Source of the DNA: Dielma fastidiosa
GTDB lineage: Bacteria > Bacillota_I > Bacilli_A > Erysipelotrichales > Erysipelotrichaceae
Length of the DNA stretch: 64,000 nt
Reading direction: 5' to 3'
Assembly: GCF_000313565.1 (NCBI RefSeq)
Contig: NZ_HE578930.1
Span: 144,176-208,175 of the forward strand
Shown: in pieces, positions 52,023-61,269 of the stretch
Layout: every line of letters starts with the position of its first letter
Numbering within the stretch: the first letter of the stretch is position 1
Translations under genes and position numbers: made by a program
Notes under the pieces: generated by a model
What the model was told of the DNA's origin: nothing
The model's input: only the letters and a program-made list of their open reading frames with translations
Databases searched by the model: none

Positions 52023-52946
52023 TTAAATGGGTAACAACTCATCCTTCTTTTGTTTTACCAAATATGAAATTAACACGACGCCTTTTGTTCCTTTAGTTGG
52101 TGAAGTATTTTCATATACTCCTCCGGTGCCTCCGCAAGCATAACCGTATGAGCCTCCATATCCACCGCCGCCTCCACCACAGCCTCCACTGTAAGAAACT
52201 TTCACGGCGTTAGTTCCTGGTGATCCATAGCCACCTCCGCCACCTCCGCCGCCTGAACAGCTACTAAATCCTCCAACTCCTGTATAACCTCCAATAGAAC
52301 CAGTTCCTCCTTTAGCGATGCCTTTTATTAACATAGGGTTATTTAATAAAGTTATATTTATTCCATCACCACCCGGTTTCCCATCATAAGATGTACGATT
52401 AACCCTGATTCCTCCAGCACCTCCTATGCCTCCATAAGTAGCGGATCCTCCAGCTACTTCAGATATATCACCAGAGCTATCACTAGCACCGCCAGCACCG
52501 CCAGCACCGCCACCTGAACCGCCAGCGCCTCCTAAGCCTCCACTATAAGACCCTGCAGATTTTCCACCCCCGCCGCCTTGAGCAGATACATAGGATCCAA
52601 AAGATGTTGCTCCACCGTTGCCTCCATTAGTAAGATTAGTTGTTGAACCAGCATTCGATCCAATACTTCCTCCGCTTCCAATAGTTATATTTACCGAAGT
52701 TCCACCAGCTAAATCTATTTCTCCATAAGCCATGTGTCCGCCTCCGCCTCCACCGCCCCCATTCAAAGGACCATTTGTATATCTAAAATTTCCACAACCG
52801 CCACCACCACCTCCGCCAAACAATCTCACACAGACTTTTGACGCGATATTTTCCGGACAGATCCATGTCGTATTCTCACTTATAGTTTCTAACACATACA
52901 GTAAATTACTGGAGCCTCCAGCCTTTACTAATCGATTATCAATCAT
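52023..52946 (-). CDS. glycine-rich tail tip (adhesin-type) protein
   Basis: 307 residues. N-terminus MIDNRLVKAGGSSNLLYVLE and a TTWICPENIASKVCVRLFGGG segment, then about 230 residues dominated by Gly (many GGAGG and GGGGGGYG runs), ending GVVLISYLV. Such Gly-rich domains form polyglycine-II sandwiches in phage tip adhesins (T4-like gp38 type) and can bind the host receptor. Its N-terminus is similar to that of the poly-G-controlled gene downstream, so the two probably dock at equivalent sites. Placed after the long fibre gene by 1 nt. Confidence 0.82.
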   Translation of the reverse strand: MIDNRLVKAGGSSNLLYVLETISENTTWICPENIASKVCVRLFGGGGGGGCGNFRYTNGPLNGGGGGGGGHMAYGEIDLAGGTSVNITIGSGGSIGSNAGSTTNLTNGGNGGATSFGSYVSAQGGGGGKSAGSYSGGLGGAGGSGGGAGGAGGASDSSGDISEVAGGSATYGGIGGAGGIRVNRTSYDGKPGGDGINITLLNNPMLIKGIAKGGTGSIGGYTGVGGFSSCSGGGGGGGGYGSPGTNAVKVSYSGGCGGGGGGYGGSYGYACGGTGGVYENTSPTKGTKGVVLISYLVKQKKDELLPI

Positions 52947-52947
52947 T

Positions 52948-54828
52948 CTACAACCTCCATATCTTTATCAAAATTGGTAAGTCTATTGTCGGCTTATCAC
53001 CATTTGCAGTTAGCACAAAATAACCATCATGGCTGCCGTCTATATCAATGTCAGCTGCACTTAATACATCAGTCTCTGCCTCTGTCATATTTACACCGGG
53101 ACGTATATCCCAATCAGATACAGCAGCAGTATAACGATTGTCTGTTACTGTATAAGTTGCTGGAGTTGAACTAGACCAATTAGCGGCTAATAAAGTTAAT
53201 GCTTCGTTGATCGGATATTGTTTTAACTTTTCGACATCTGATCTTAGCTCAGTATCATCATAATTAGACAATCCTGCTAACTTATTTTTCTCAGCAGTCG
53301 TGTAATCGTTCTCTGACAATCCTTTGCCGCTGACCTTATCTACTTTACTGTTATCAACACTCTCAACTCTTGTTTGTAGCTGACCGATAGCAGTGTTAGC
53401 AGCAGTAATATCACTTTTAACTTGGGTATCATTATAATTAGACAATCCGGCAAGCTTTGATTTTTCTGCATTCGTATAATCATTAGTTGATAATGCCTTA
53501 CCTGATACTTTATCTACTTTATTGGTTTGCAAGATTTTACCTTGTTCAGCAGATAGAACCTTTTCTACACCTCCTGATGTTAGATTATTGATAATATCTG
53601 ATTTTACGACTACTTCAAGGCCGGCGATATTTTCAGCTCGTTTTGCTGCTTCCTCAGCGCGATCCGCTGATGATGCTGCCGAGGTTTGAGAGGTTAACGC
53701 TGCTGTCTCACTGGCTTTCGCTTTTGTCTCACTTGCTGAGGCATTTGTCGCGGATGTGGCAGCTGCATTCTTGCTCGCTAAGGCTGATGCTGCACTGTTC
53801 GCCGCTTCAACCGCTGATGTAGATGCGGCAGTTTGAGATGCTTCTGCTGACACTTTTGCTGTTGCTGCGGCTGTCTCACTGGCTTTTGCCTTTGTTTCGC
53901 TTGATAATGCCGCTGTCGCTGAATTAGCTGCTGCGGTTTTACTTGCTAACGCTGACTTTGCGCTTTCTGCAGCTTCGGTTGCTGATGTTTCGGCGCTTGC
54001 TGCTGATTCCTCGGCTGCAGTTTTATACAGTAAAGCATTAGCCTCACTCTGCGCTGCGTTATGCTCACTTGTTAAAGCAGCTGCCGCAGAACTTACTGCA
54101 TCTTGTTTTGATGTAAGGGCTGATTCGGCGCTCCTTGCCGCTCTGGCTGCGGAAGCTGAAGCACTCTCAACATAACCTGTGATCGTCGTTAATAACTGAG
54201 GGTCCATCATTTCAGTTTTGATTGATCCTGGTCTTATATTAAACGTGTAACTTTTTGAGCTATTACCGACTGTCTCTATTACCTGTATCGTATCACTGGT
54301 AATAAAGTTATATGTATCTACAAAGGCTGATAAAGACACTCTTTGCTCAGTGCCATCAACCAGCGTTAATACAAAATCTGTACCGTCTAGCTTGGCATCA
54401 ATTGCTACCTTTTCTATGGCCGTGTCCCAAGTCTCAACAGTGCCATCATACTTAGTAACAGTAAATACACCGGTCTGTCTATCAATATTGACTGTCTTAA
54501 CTAAATCCTGTGCATTCGCATCATCAAATTTTAATAATAATCGACTGTCTGTTTGAGCAATCGTATAGCGATCATCGATCAAGACTTTAAGAGCTGTCAG
54601 CACACCGAATACGGTCTGCTGTGCGATACCCTCTACACTTACACCGATCTGATCAGCTCCTGTCAATGCAACAAGAGCGTCAATAAGACTGTTGATGCTC
54701 GTTTTAATCTCATTGGTACTGTTGCTGTCAAACCATGCTTTAAGCTCGGCAGCGGTGATTCTTGGCCTGTCTGCCAATGCGGAAACAGGCTTACTAAATG
54801 TGTTTATTTTATAATCATTGAGTGACAT
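52948..54828 (-). CDS. tail fibre protein with Ala-rich coiled coil
   Basis: 626 residues. N-terminal virion-binding part (SLNDYKINTFSKPVSALADRP); a beta part with GTDFVLTLVDGTEQRVSLSAF (~130-200); an Ala/Ser-rich coiled coil of about 180 residues (~218-400, repeated AxSAxxALxSxxAA units such as AAESAKSALASKTAAANSA); then two near-identical 32-residue repeats (KVDKVSGK.LS.NDYT.AEK.KLAGLSNY) and a beta C-terminus. Long trimeric fibre that holds receptor-binding tips. ATG overlaps the previous stop by 1 nt. Confidence 0.87.
   Translation of the reverse strand: MSLNDYKINTFSKPVSALADRPRITAAELKAWFDSNSTNEIKTSINSLIDALVALTGADQIGVSVEGIAQQTVFGVLTALKVLIDDRYTIAQTDSRLLLKFDDANAQDLVKTVNIDRQTGVFTVTKYDGTVETWDTAIEKVAIDAKLDGTDFVLTLVDGTEQRVSLSAFVDTYNFITSDTIQVIETVGNSSKSYTFNIRPGSIKTEMMDPQLLTTITGYVESASASAARAARSAESALTSKQDAVSSAAAALTSEHNAAQSEANALLYKTAAEESAASAETSATEAAESAKSALASKTAAANSATAALSSETKAKASETAAATAKVSAEASQTAASTSAVEAANSAASALASKNAAATSATNASASETKAKASETAALTSQTSAASSADRAEEAAKRAENIAGLEVVVKSDIINNLTSGGVEKVLSAEQGKILQTNKVDKVSGKALSTNDYTNAEKSKLAGLSNYNDTQVKSDITAANTAIGQLQTRVESVDNSKVDKVSGKGLSENDYTTAEKNKLAGLSNYDDTELRSDVEKLKQYPINEALTLLAANWSSSTPATYTVTDNRYTAAVSDWDIRPGVNMTEAETDVLSAADIDIDGSHDGYFVLTANGDKPTIDLPILIKIWRL
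53251..53520 (-). repeat. two 96-bp repeats within the tail fibre gene
   Basis: Copies at 53251-53346 and 53425-53520 each encode a 32-residue KVDKVSGK...LAGLSNY unit. They differ at several third codon positions, so they are old repeats kept for the protein, but could still recombine. Confidence 0.85.
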
Positions 54829-56681
54829 TAGCTGCCTCCTTTATATCTTGCATTCAAGATGATGTAATTCAACGCAAGCTGTAAAAAGCCGAAGCTTTCA
54901 GGTTGTTCATTCTTAAATAAGAACTGGATCATCATGAATTTTTTTGCTTTTCTATTTGTGGCCATAAGTCTTGGCCCATCATCTGTATTAAAAGTAAAAC
55001 GTTCAAAATCTATATTGTTAAAGTCAAAAATGTCCGACTGTTGGCTTTTAACTAGCTTCTCCACCGACTTCACCCGATAATAAATATCAACTGAACTCTT
55101 TAAGTAAGGGTTCAGCATCAGGATAAACTGTTTGAGTGTCTTATAATGGATCAGCTCACCAAAAGTAAATAACGGCGTCGTCCAATAGGCTTTCGTTGGC
55201 TCGTCAAGGTCAAACATTAAATCATTAAATTTACACAGCTTACCATCTGTCCTGCCAAAATAAAAGCTTTCATCGTTTGCGAACCAACACCGGGCATCCC
55301 GGTTATCTAAGTAGTACCATTCATACTGATAACTTTCTGATACGGCGTTCTTTTCGTAGGTTTTCTGCCGGCTGTCCGCTACATATACATGACCGTTCAT
55401 GCTGAGATAGTAAAAGCCGTTATGCTCAATAGCTGTTGCATCTTCCATGTTCGGCTCCTGCGTTAATCTGGCATTAATGTAATAGCTGCGATCCTGTGCA
55501 AATCGTGTGCCAGTGATCGAGTTAGTCACTACCGCATTGACACCTTGTCTTGATAAAAATAATGGATCGTCACGCAAATTAGCAAATGCGTATTTACTCA
55601 CCGCACCGACACCAACAACACCCTGCTTAACGCTAAATACCGGATTATTGTTGTTGTCCAAGTAACCGCTGCGTAAATACACTGTCGGGTCCTGTTCGTT
55701 GTCCTCTTTATGGATTGACATATACTCACCGATCTTACGGTATCCCATGATTGCCGAGGATTGCCCAATGCGGGAGTAATTAAGATCACCAATATAAGAT
55801 GGATCATCAACTGCACTGAACCAGTCAAAATTAGCCATATCAGGATTACCAGTCAAGAAAACACGGTTATCCGTACCGCCGACACCATAAATACCGTAAG
55901 TAGTACATTTATTGATCCTGTCTGTATATCCGCTTACTTGCTTACTAAACAAGACTTCCACGTTATCACGACCAAGTACAGGGCTTTCACCAGGTGCAGT
56001 CGTAAACTTGATTTGCCCCAGCGCTAAATCAACGGTATAATCCGTATCCACTGTTTTTACAACCCACTCACCCGACTTATCCAACACCTTAACTTCCAGC
56101 ACCTCGGTAATCTCTGACGCATCAAGCTGAAATGTTGTTTCGTCTTTTTTCGCAAGGAAACTATTTTTTCTCTTTGGCTGCAATAGATTGACGTTCTCAA
56201 AGCTTGTCCCTCCGGAAGCTGCCCCCCTAGCAATAGAGGTAGTCGGCACATAAGCAATCTCCGTGACATCTTTAACAGCGTAAGTATCATCAAATTTTCC
56301 GTATACTTTAAACGATGCACCGTCAAGCAGCCATAATTTCTCCGACATCTGAAATCCCATTGATCTTTGATCTGCCATGTTATCACTAAGCAATGTCGGC
56401 TCTGTAAAGCCCTCATACAGCTTCGTGCCAGCATGGATAAGCAAATGCTCCTGACCGTCATACAAGCGATAGATACCGTTGATTCTTGAACCAAAATCAT
56501 AGACTAACTCGTAGCCTTGTGTTTTAATAGGAAACCCTGCCTGATTACTAATCATGTTGACGGCATCGGGACTGCGACCATTTGCTACTTGAGTAGGGTT
56601 ATTGCTAAAATCAACGCCCTTGAATTGCTCAATATTGACGGTGTACAGCTTAGGACTTGCCGGTACTTTAAACTGCGCCAT
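54828..56681 (-). CDS. podovirus-type tail hub/stabilisation protein
   Basis: 617 residues from ATG 56681 (a start three codons earlier lies in the box). Seen: VNIEQFKGVDFSNNPTQVANGRSPDAVNM in parts (FKGVDFSNNPTQ, SPDAVNMISNQAGFP), a series of beta strands with ITGTRFAQDRSYYINARL and FYFGRTDGKLC, and a C-terminal AEQPE-like FKNEQPESFGFLQLALNYI. Proteins of this type lie between connector and fibre genes in short-tailed Bacillota phages and form the tail hub or tube. Overlaps the connector gene by 14 nt. Confidence 0.75.
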   Translation of the reverse strand: MAQFKVPASPKLYTVNIEQFKGVDFSNNPTQVANGRSPDAVNMISNQAGFPIKTQGYELVYDFGSRINGIYRLYDGQEHLLIHAGTKLYEGFTEPTLLSDNMADQRSMGFQMSEKLWLLDGASFKVYGKFDDTYAVKDVTEIAYVPTTSIARGAASGGTSFENVNLLQPKRKNSFLAKKDETTFQLDASEITEVLEVKVLDKSGEWVVKTVDTDYTVDLALGQIKFTTAPGESPVLGRDNVEVLFSKQVSGYTDRINKCTTYGIYGVGGTDNRVFLTGNPDMANFDWFSAVDDPSYIGDLNYSRIGQSSAIMGYRKIGEYMSIHKEDNEQDPTVYLRSGYLDNNNNPVFSVKQGVVGVGAVSKYAFANLRDDPLFLSRQGVNAVVTNSITGTRFAQDRSYYINARLTQEPNMEDATAIEHNGFYYLSMNGHVYVADSRQKTYEKNAVSESYQYEWYYLDNRDARCWFANDESFYFGRTDGKLCKFNDLMFDLDEPTKAYWTTPLFTFGELIHYKTLKQFILMLNPYLKSSVDIYYRVKSVEKLVKSQQSDIFDFNNIDFERFTFNTDDGPRLMATNRKAKKFMMIQFLFKNEQPESFGFLQLALNYIILNARYKGGS

Positions 56682-57258
56682 GACGCACAAACCTCGCTTT
56701 ATTTGTTTGTTGTTTAGGCACTAGACTTTCAAGCCCTGTCTCAAACTGATTTCGATACATGGTAGCCAGTGAGTTATCATCATCTTTATACAGCTCACTG
56801 GCAATATAGAGTGGTATTAATACAGCAGCATCTATATCAAGTGGTATCTCTGTATCATCGGGACTATCCGGCTTTAAAAGTGCTGGATAAGCGTAATACA
56901 AGACAGACAGCATTCCTTCTTGGGGTTCTAGCACCATTGTGTGACCGTAAAGTTCAAAACGGCTGAACGGTTCTTCGTTTAGCCTTACACCCGCAGTATT
57001 GACATTGAATAAGTCAGTGCAGAAATCAAGCAAATTGATATACATTTTATCCGCAGATATAATGCGCTCATCACTTAGATCAATCGTTTTCTGTCGCATG
57101 ATCGTCTTACCGATAGTCGCAAGCCGAATCATTGCCTCGTTGGCAGCTCCCCACATCTTATTGAGATATTCTAGTGTGGTTTCATCTTCTACTATGCTGT
57201 TGCCTGTGATTAAAAACATCTTCTGCAAACTTAGTAATTTGATAGTTTTCCAGTCCAT
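56668..57258 (-). CDS. head-tail connector (adaptor) protein
   Basis: 196 residues, helical: MWGAANEAMIRLATIGKT, MYINLLDFCTDLFNVN, then a small beta part and PLDIDAAVLIPLYIASELYKDDD, typical of podovirus gp4/gp11-like adaptors that ring the portal and receive the tail. AAAGGAGG before the ATG. Assignment from position and pattern. Confidence 0.72.
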   Translation of the reverse strand: MDWKTIKLLSLQKMFLITGNSIVEDETTLEYLNKMWGAANEAMIRLATIGKTIMRQKTIDLSDERIISADKMYINLLDFCTDLFNVNTAGVRLNEEPFSRFELYGHTMVLEPQEGMLSVLYYAYPALLKPDSPDDTEIPLDIDAAVLIPLYIASELYKDDDNSLATMYRNQFETGLESLVPKQQTNKARFVRHGAV

Positions 57259-57273
57259 GTCTACCCTCCTTTT

Positions 57274-57300
57274 ACAAAAAGAAGGGGCTTGTAAGCCCCC
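57274..57300 (-). terminator. terminator after the head genes
   Basis: A GC-rich hairpin (GGGGCTTAC AAGCCCC) followed by TTCTTTTTG on the minus strand, directly at the stop of the decoration gene. It probably limits readthrough into the tail genes, so capsid and decoration mRNA is more abundant. Confidence 0.8.
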
Positions 57301-57632
57301 TATGGTAATTGAATCACTTGAACGGTTGCACCAGTTCCTTCAATAACGATCTTCCCTTTGTTTTCTCCGGTGTGGAATAAGTATTTACCCGATTCCACGA
57401 CAACGGCTTTCTGCTTTCCAGTAACAAATGGCACTGCTAGATCACTGGTAGCTTGGATACCATCACCGGCTTTGATGGTTGCAGCTGCACCACCGATCAG
57501 TAACAGGATCAATTCATCAGAGCTGCCTGTATAATCAACCACTGCACCCTCTGCCGTTAAAGTTACGGCTGCACCGACTTCTTTTGGTTCATTAAATTTT
57601 AATTTTGTGTTTACTACTTCTGTCTTTGCCAT
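57300..57632 (-). CDS. head decoration/fibre-base protein
   Basis: 110 residues, beta-rich: AVTLTAEGAVVDYTGSSDELILLL, in parts, FVTGKQKAVVVESGKYLF and KIVIEGTGATVQVIQLP. A small beta protein straight after the major capsid gene is normally a capsid-stabilising or decorating protein. GGAGG box before the ATG. Confidence 0.72.
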   Translation of the reverse strand: MAKTEVVNTKLKFNEPKEVGAAVTLTAEGAVVDYTGSSDELILLLIGGAAATIKAGDGIQATSDLAVPFVTGKQKAVVVESGKYLFHTGENKGKIVIEGTGATVQVIQLP

Positions 57633-57645
57633 TTTTTATATCCTC

Positions 57646-58455
57646 CTATTTATGTACCTTAATTGCATATAATTCTTTTGGACGTACTGATTTGGCGCCA
57701 AATGTGTTTAGACCTTTAATTGCATCACTGAATGATTTTTCAGGACGGTATGCTTCTGTCTGGTCGATGCCCGAAGCAAATGCAATACCTTTCTTGGTAC
57801 GTATCATTGCGTATGTGTCTGTGCCATCATTGTATAGATTGTTTGAATACTTAACAACGCAGTTGTCGTACATACCGACAATACCTTTTTTAATCAGCTC
57901 GTCATTGTTGGTTTTAAGCTCTACCAAATTGTCCTTAAATAACTGATACATGAAATAAGGAATTTCAATGAAAACCTTATCCTCAATCTCCACATTATTC
58001 TCTCTCAGATACAGTAAACCGGCATCAATCAACGCTTTCGCGTCTTTCGGTGTTGTCAATTTAGTAGAAGCTGACATGCCTCCAGCCTGTAAAGCGATTG
58101 AAGCTGCATGACGGTCACGAACACGTGCCATCTTATCGGTAACTTCATCCAAATACATTTCCATTAATCCTTCACGTGTCTGTGCCTTGTCAATATCGTC
58201 AATCTTGAAGTTGAAGTATTTGGCCTGGTCGATTTCCATATAAACGGAACTGTCAGCCAGTGTCTCAGGATCAGGCAGCAGACCGTTGTAATCACCAATC
58301 GTCACTTCACCCAAACCAATGATTTTAACCTTTTCCCCTTTCTTACACTCGCCTTCGAATGCTGTCCAGCAGTCATTCACGATTTTGCATTTTGCTTCTA
58401 ATGCTACCTGAATTTCCTTTGCCCAGAATGTAGGCTTAAAATTTGCATAACTCAT
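57646..58455 (-). CDS. major capsid protein
   Basis: 269 residues. Seen: SYANFKPTFWAKEIQVALEAK, GEKVKIIGLGEVTIGDYN, DQAKYFNFKIDDIDKAQT and YLRENNVEIEDKVFIEIPYFM, the pattern of HK97-fold coat proteins of the P22-gp5-like/podovirus kind in Bacillota. Placed between scaffold and decoration genes, with GGAGG before the ATG. Forms the icosahedral shell. Confidence 0.87.
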   Translation of the reverse strand: MSYANFKPTFWAKEIQVALEAKCKIVNDCWTAFEGECKKGEKVKIIGLGEVTIGDYNGLLPDPETLADSSVYMEIDQAKYFNFKIDDIDKAQTREGLMEMYLDEVTDKMARVRDRHAASIALQAGGMSASTKLTTPKDAKALIDAGLLYLRENNVEIEDKVFIEIPYFMYQLFKDNLVELKTNNDELIKKGIVGMYDNCVVKYSNNLYNDGTDTYAMIRTKKGIAFASGIDQTEAYRPEKSFSDAIKGLNTFGAKSVRPKELYAIKVHK

Positions 58456-58468
58456 TGTTTTATTCCTC

Positions 58469-59197
58469 CTATTTCCATTTAGTCATTGACTTTCTTACCT
58501 TCGCTCTGATTTTTGGATCATTCATTTCTTCGTCGGTTAAACGATCCACTTCATCAGGCGTATAATAATCTTTCTCTTTGTTACCCGCACCAATCGCGCC
58601 TATATCTTTAGGTTTTGGCTTGGTGTTGGCTTGCTCTTTTGCCTTTACTGCAAAGTAAGCAGTCTGTGCATCAACTCCGCTGTTTACCAAACTCGCAAAC
58701 TCAGGGCCAAGATCATCCAGTTTTTTCACTGTTTTATCAATCTTGCGGATCGCTGCCAAGTCTCTTTCCATTGCGGATTTAACTTGAAACTCGATCAGCT
58801 GGTTTTTGTATAGATCTCTTTCCGCAGCCGCCTGCTGGGCTTGAAGCATTGATTGTTCTCGCTGTAAACGCTCTGAACGTACCTGTTCTAACGGTTTACC
58901 GGTTGCGGCAGCCTCGATCTGATCAGCAACCTCATCCGGATTACCTTGATAGCCGAATTTGCTGGCAGCTTGTGCCATGCGCTCCGCTTGCTTGCGGTAG
59001 ATTTCTGCTTCACGTCTTGCTTGTTCTTGCTCTCTGCGCATACGTGCAAAGGCTGCATTTTCTTCCGGTGTCTGTTGAGGTTTGGCGACTTCCTCCGTTT
59101 CCGCCTGTTCTACTACCGGTTCCGTCTGTGTCTCTTCGACTTGTGTTTCAGGTTCAGCGACCTCCTGCATTTCTACGCTTGTTTCTAATTCTTCCAT
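58469..59197 (-). CDS. head scaffolding protein
   Basis: 242 residues: a very acidic Glu/Gln/Val N-terminus (1-50), a charged coiled coil (~50-150; REQEQARREAEIYRKQAERM) and a Lys-rich C-terminus (VRKSMTKWK) that can bind coat protein. This composition is that of phage scaffolds. Between portal and capsid, GGAGG before the ATG. Confidence 0.87.
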   Translation of the reverse strand: MEELETSVEMQEVAEPETQVEETQTEPVVEQAETEEVAKPQQTPEENAAFARMRREQEQARREAEIYRKQAERMAQAASKFGYQGNPDEVADQIEAAATGKPLEQVRSERLQREQSMLQAQQAAAERDLYKNQLIEFQVKSAMERDLAAIRKIDKTVKKLDDLGPEFASLVNSGVDAQTAYFAVKAKEQANTKPKPKDIGAIGAGNKEKDYYTPDEVDRLTDEEMNDPKIRAKVRKSMTKWK

Positions 59198-59234
59198 GCT
59201 TCCTCCTTGATTTTTACGCTATTCAATGCGATAT

Positions 59235-59253
59235 AAAAAGCGCCTTAGCGCTT
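59235..59253 (-). terminator. terminator between packaging and head genes
   Basis: A 6-bp stem (AAGCGC / GCGCTT) with loop TAAG and TTTTTAT on the minus strand, overlapping the stop of the small Cys-rich gene. Confidence 0.72.
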
Positions 59254-59422
59254 AATTACTGATTGTTACCGGCTGCTCATTGCTGATGATCTGCACCTTG
59301 TCATAATCCGCACACTGTGGATTGATGCACTTGACATGATGATCAACAAATAATTTACCGTTGCGGATCACGTTTTCTGCTTTAATGATCCTCATTTCAC
59401 ATTGGCATTTGCTGCATGACAT
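59252..59422 (-). CDS. small Cys-rich (zinc-ribbon-like) phage protein
   Basis: 56 residues: begins MSCSKCQCEMRIIKAENVI, has a second pair CINPQC near 32-37 and ends QPVTISN. The cysteines (CxxCxC, CxxxxC) suggest a bound zinc. AGGAGG lies 8 nt before the ATG, which is 26 nt inside the portal gene. Small Cys-rich genes after the portal are common in such phages; function unknown. Confidence 0.78.
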   Translation of the reverse strand: MSCSKCQCEMRIIKAENVIRNGKLFVDHHVKCINPQCADYDKVQIISNEQPVTISN

Positions 59423-61031
59423 TTTGCCGTCCTCCTTGATCTTGATAACCTAATTGCTGAGCTACTTGATTGACGTACTCATTTAACTGCTGGTTCTGTG
59501 CCTGCAGTTGTTGATTCTGCATCATCAGCTCATTATCTTGCTGCTGTTTTCGCTTTTCGATAACAGCCAGCATCTTATTTTTTGGCACTGATGAGCTATC
59601 ATCAAGAGCATTGATGTATTCTTCAAAACTCAGTTGCTGGTTCATAAATAAGTTTTCTAAGGATTTTTCTTGCGCGTACCTACTGTATGGATTTGCCTGT
59701 GATACATCTACTCGTACATTGACCTGCAGTTGTTGCAATGTTTCTGCATCTATTACCGCCTGCTGCTCCTGACCGTTTTCATCAGTGATCGTCACTTGCA
59801 TACCTTCTACATTGTAGGCAACCCACATGCTGTACCAGATGTTAGCTATATCCTCAATGCACTGTTTGTAGTTGCTGATGGATTCATTCAGCGGTATAGC
59901 CGCTTGGTCACGTACTGCAATAATGGCATTACCCGATGCCTGTTCCGGGTTGATCTGCCCGAGTGCTGCATCACCAGCACCGGCAAGGTCTTTGGTTGTT
60001 TGTAGCATCTCATCGCCCAACACCTTCGCATCGTTGCTGATGCCGTTAGGCTGTAAGTATGAGATCATGTCTTTTACGGCTGACACGCTTCCATGTACTT
60101 CTAAGGCAGTTCCTGCTTCACCAATCATTTCAGGGTTATCAATACGCTCAGTATCATAAACAACTTGAGGAAAAGCAGCAGTTTTTACAGCACTTGATCG
60201 TCTGTATAACGTCTTGTTAACCTCGATCTGATTAGGGATCAATGGTCTTACCTCGCCGTTACCTCTTGCGGAGTTATGCAGCTGCTCAACGATAAAACTT
60301 GCCACCGGATAATAGCTTAAACCGGCAATCGCTGTATCCGGCTCATACACAACATTTTTAGTAGCTCGGCAAAAATGTACAACGCCATTTTCTTTCCATA
60401 ACTTTAAAACTGATGTACACTTGCCGTTCTCGTCCTTGACTTCGATTGGTTTGTTCGTTTGATGCTCTTGTTCATCACTGGTGATCTCATCAGGATCAAT
60501 TCCGTTAGTTTCAGCAATCTTTTTCACATCTTCAACTCTTAATCGCTCGCTGATCAAGATATACGGTTGCTTTTGTATATCTGCCAGCTGTTCATCTCCC
60601 AAATAGATATTGGTGTTGTCAATGATTTGTGCCTTGTTGCCACCATCATAAAAATAAATGTAACTATCCCCGGCAATATTGCCTGCTTTAACAAGATTCC
60701 ATGCCAATGTAGCCATTTTCAGTTTTTCCCATTGCTTTTCAGCATATCTATTGAGTGTCTCACATGCCTGCTGAAAAACCTCATCGGATTCTAGCGGAGT
60801 ATAAACAATAGCCATTTCATTCATAGCGATTGAGGCTGTTTTATATTTCACTATGGGCTTGATAAAGTTGTAAAAGGGCAATGTCTCACCGCCTGCCTCT
60901 ACGCCTACCCATTGCCTATCCTCATAAAAGTCATAAGCTTGTGTGGTCTTGGAGTATAAAGCCATCTTGTTATGATGATCTACACCTTTTTGATATAGCT
61001 CCCATATTTTCTGTGCTAACTCATCATTCAT
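59397..61031 (-). CDS. portal protein
   Basis: 544 residues. Seen: YDFYEDRQWVGVEAGGETLPFYN in parts (AYDFYEDRQW, LPFYNFIKPIVKYKT), SARGNGEVRPLIPNQIEVN, and GAGDAALGQINPEQASGNAI, the stem and wing pattern of portals; the C-terminus is Gln-rich coil (NQQLQAQNQQLNEY). Twelve subunits form the DNA entry channel. Overlaps its neighbours on both sides (4 and 26 nt). Confidence 0.9.
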   Translation of the reverse strand: MNDELAQKIWELYQKGVDHHNKMALYSKTTQAYDFYEDRQWVGVEAGGETLPFYNFIKPIVKYKTASIAMNEMAIVYTPLESDEVFQQACETLNRYAEKQWEKLKMATLAWNLVKAGNIAGDSYIYFYDGGNKAQIIDNTNIYLGDEQLADIQKQPYILISERLRVEDVKKIAETNGIDPDEITSDEQEHQTNKPIEVKDENGKCTSVLKLWKENGVVHFCRATKNVVYEPDTAIAGLSYYPVASFIVEQLHNSARGNGEVRPLIPNQIEVNKTLYRRSSAVKTAAFPQVVYDTERIDNPEMIGEAGTALEVHGSVSAVKDMISYLQPNGISNDAKVLGDEMLQTTKDLAGAGDAALGQINPEQASGNAIIAVRDQAAIPLNESISNYKQCIEDIANIWYSMWVAYNVEGMQVTITDENGQEQQAVIDAETLQQLQVNVRVDVSQANPYSRYAQEKSLENLFMNQQLSFEEYINALDDSSSVPKNKMLAVIEKRKQQQDNELMMQNQQLQAQNQQLNEYVNQVAQQLGYQDQGGRQNVMQQMPM

Positions 61032-61267
61032 TTGACTTTCACCTGCCCCTCTGCTGTCCCTTTATAATTTTCTATATTCTGAGCAATCAACTTAGCACGC
61101 TGCTGCTCTTTCGTCTCTCGTTTCAACTTAGGCGGTTTAAACAAGGGTTCAAGTGCTGTCTTGACCTCGCTCTTGTTAAGTGCTAAACCATCTCTTAGCC
61201 CTTTACGGTACGCAAATAAAAAGGCAGCTCCTACAGCTACCGTTGTTAGTATAGTTAAGATTTCCAT
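61028..61267 (-). CDS. small phage membrane protein between TerL and portal
   Basis: 79 residues: one helix (ILTILTTVAVGAAFLFAYR), then a basic Lys-rich tail (PPKLKRETKEQQRAKLIAQ). Small one-helix proteins at this position are common; function unknown. Overlaps the portal start as ATGA. Confidence 0.75.
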   Translation of the reverse strand: MEILTILTTVAVGAAFLFAYRKGLRDGLALNKSEVKTALEPLFKPPKLKRETKEQQRAKLIAQNIENYKGTAEGQVKVK

Positions 61268-61269
61268 GT

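Noticed and set aside
52023..52946. Gly-codon-rich stretches as further poly-G phase switches
   Set aside because: The runs are mixed GGN codons; no homopolymer is long enough for slippage and the frame is intact.
53251..54180. Repeats in the tail fibre gene as a CRISPR array or invertible cassette
   Set aside because: They are protein-level repeats (coiled coil and two 32-residue units) with no spacers and no inverted ends or recombinase gene.
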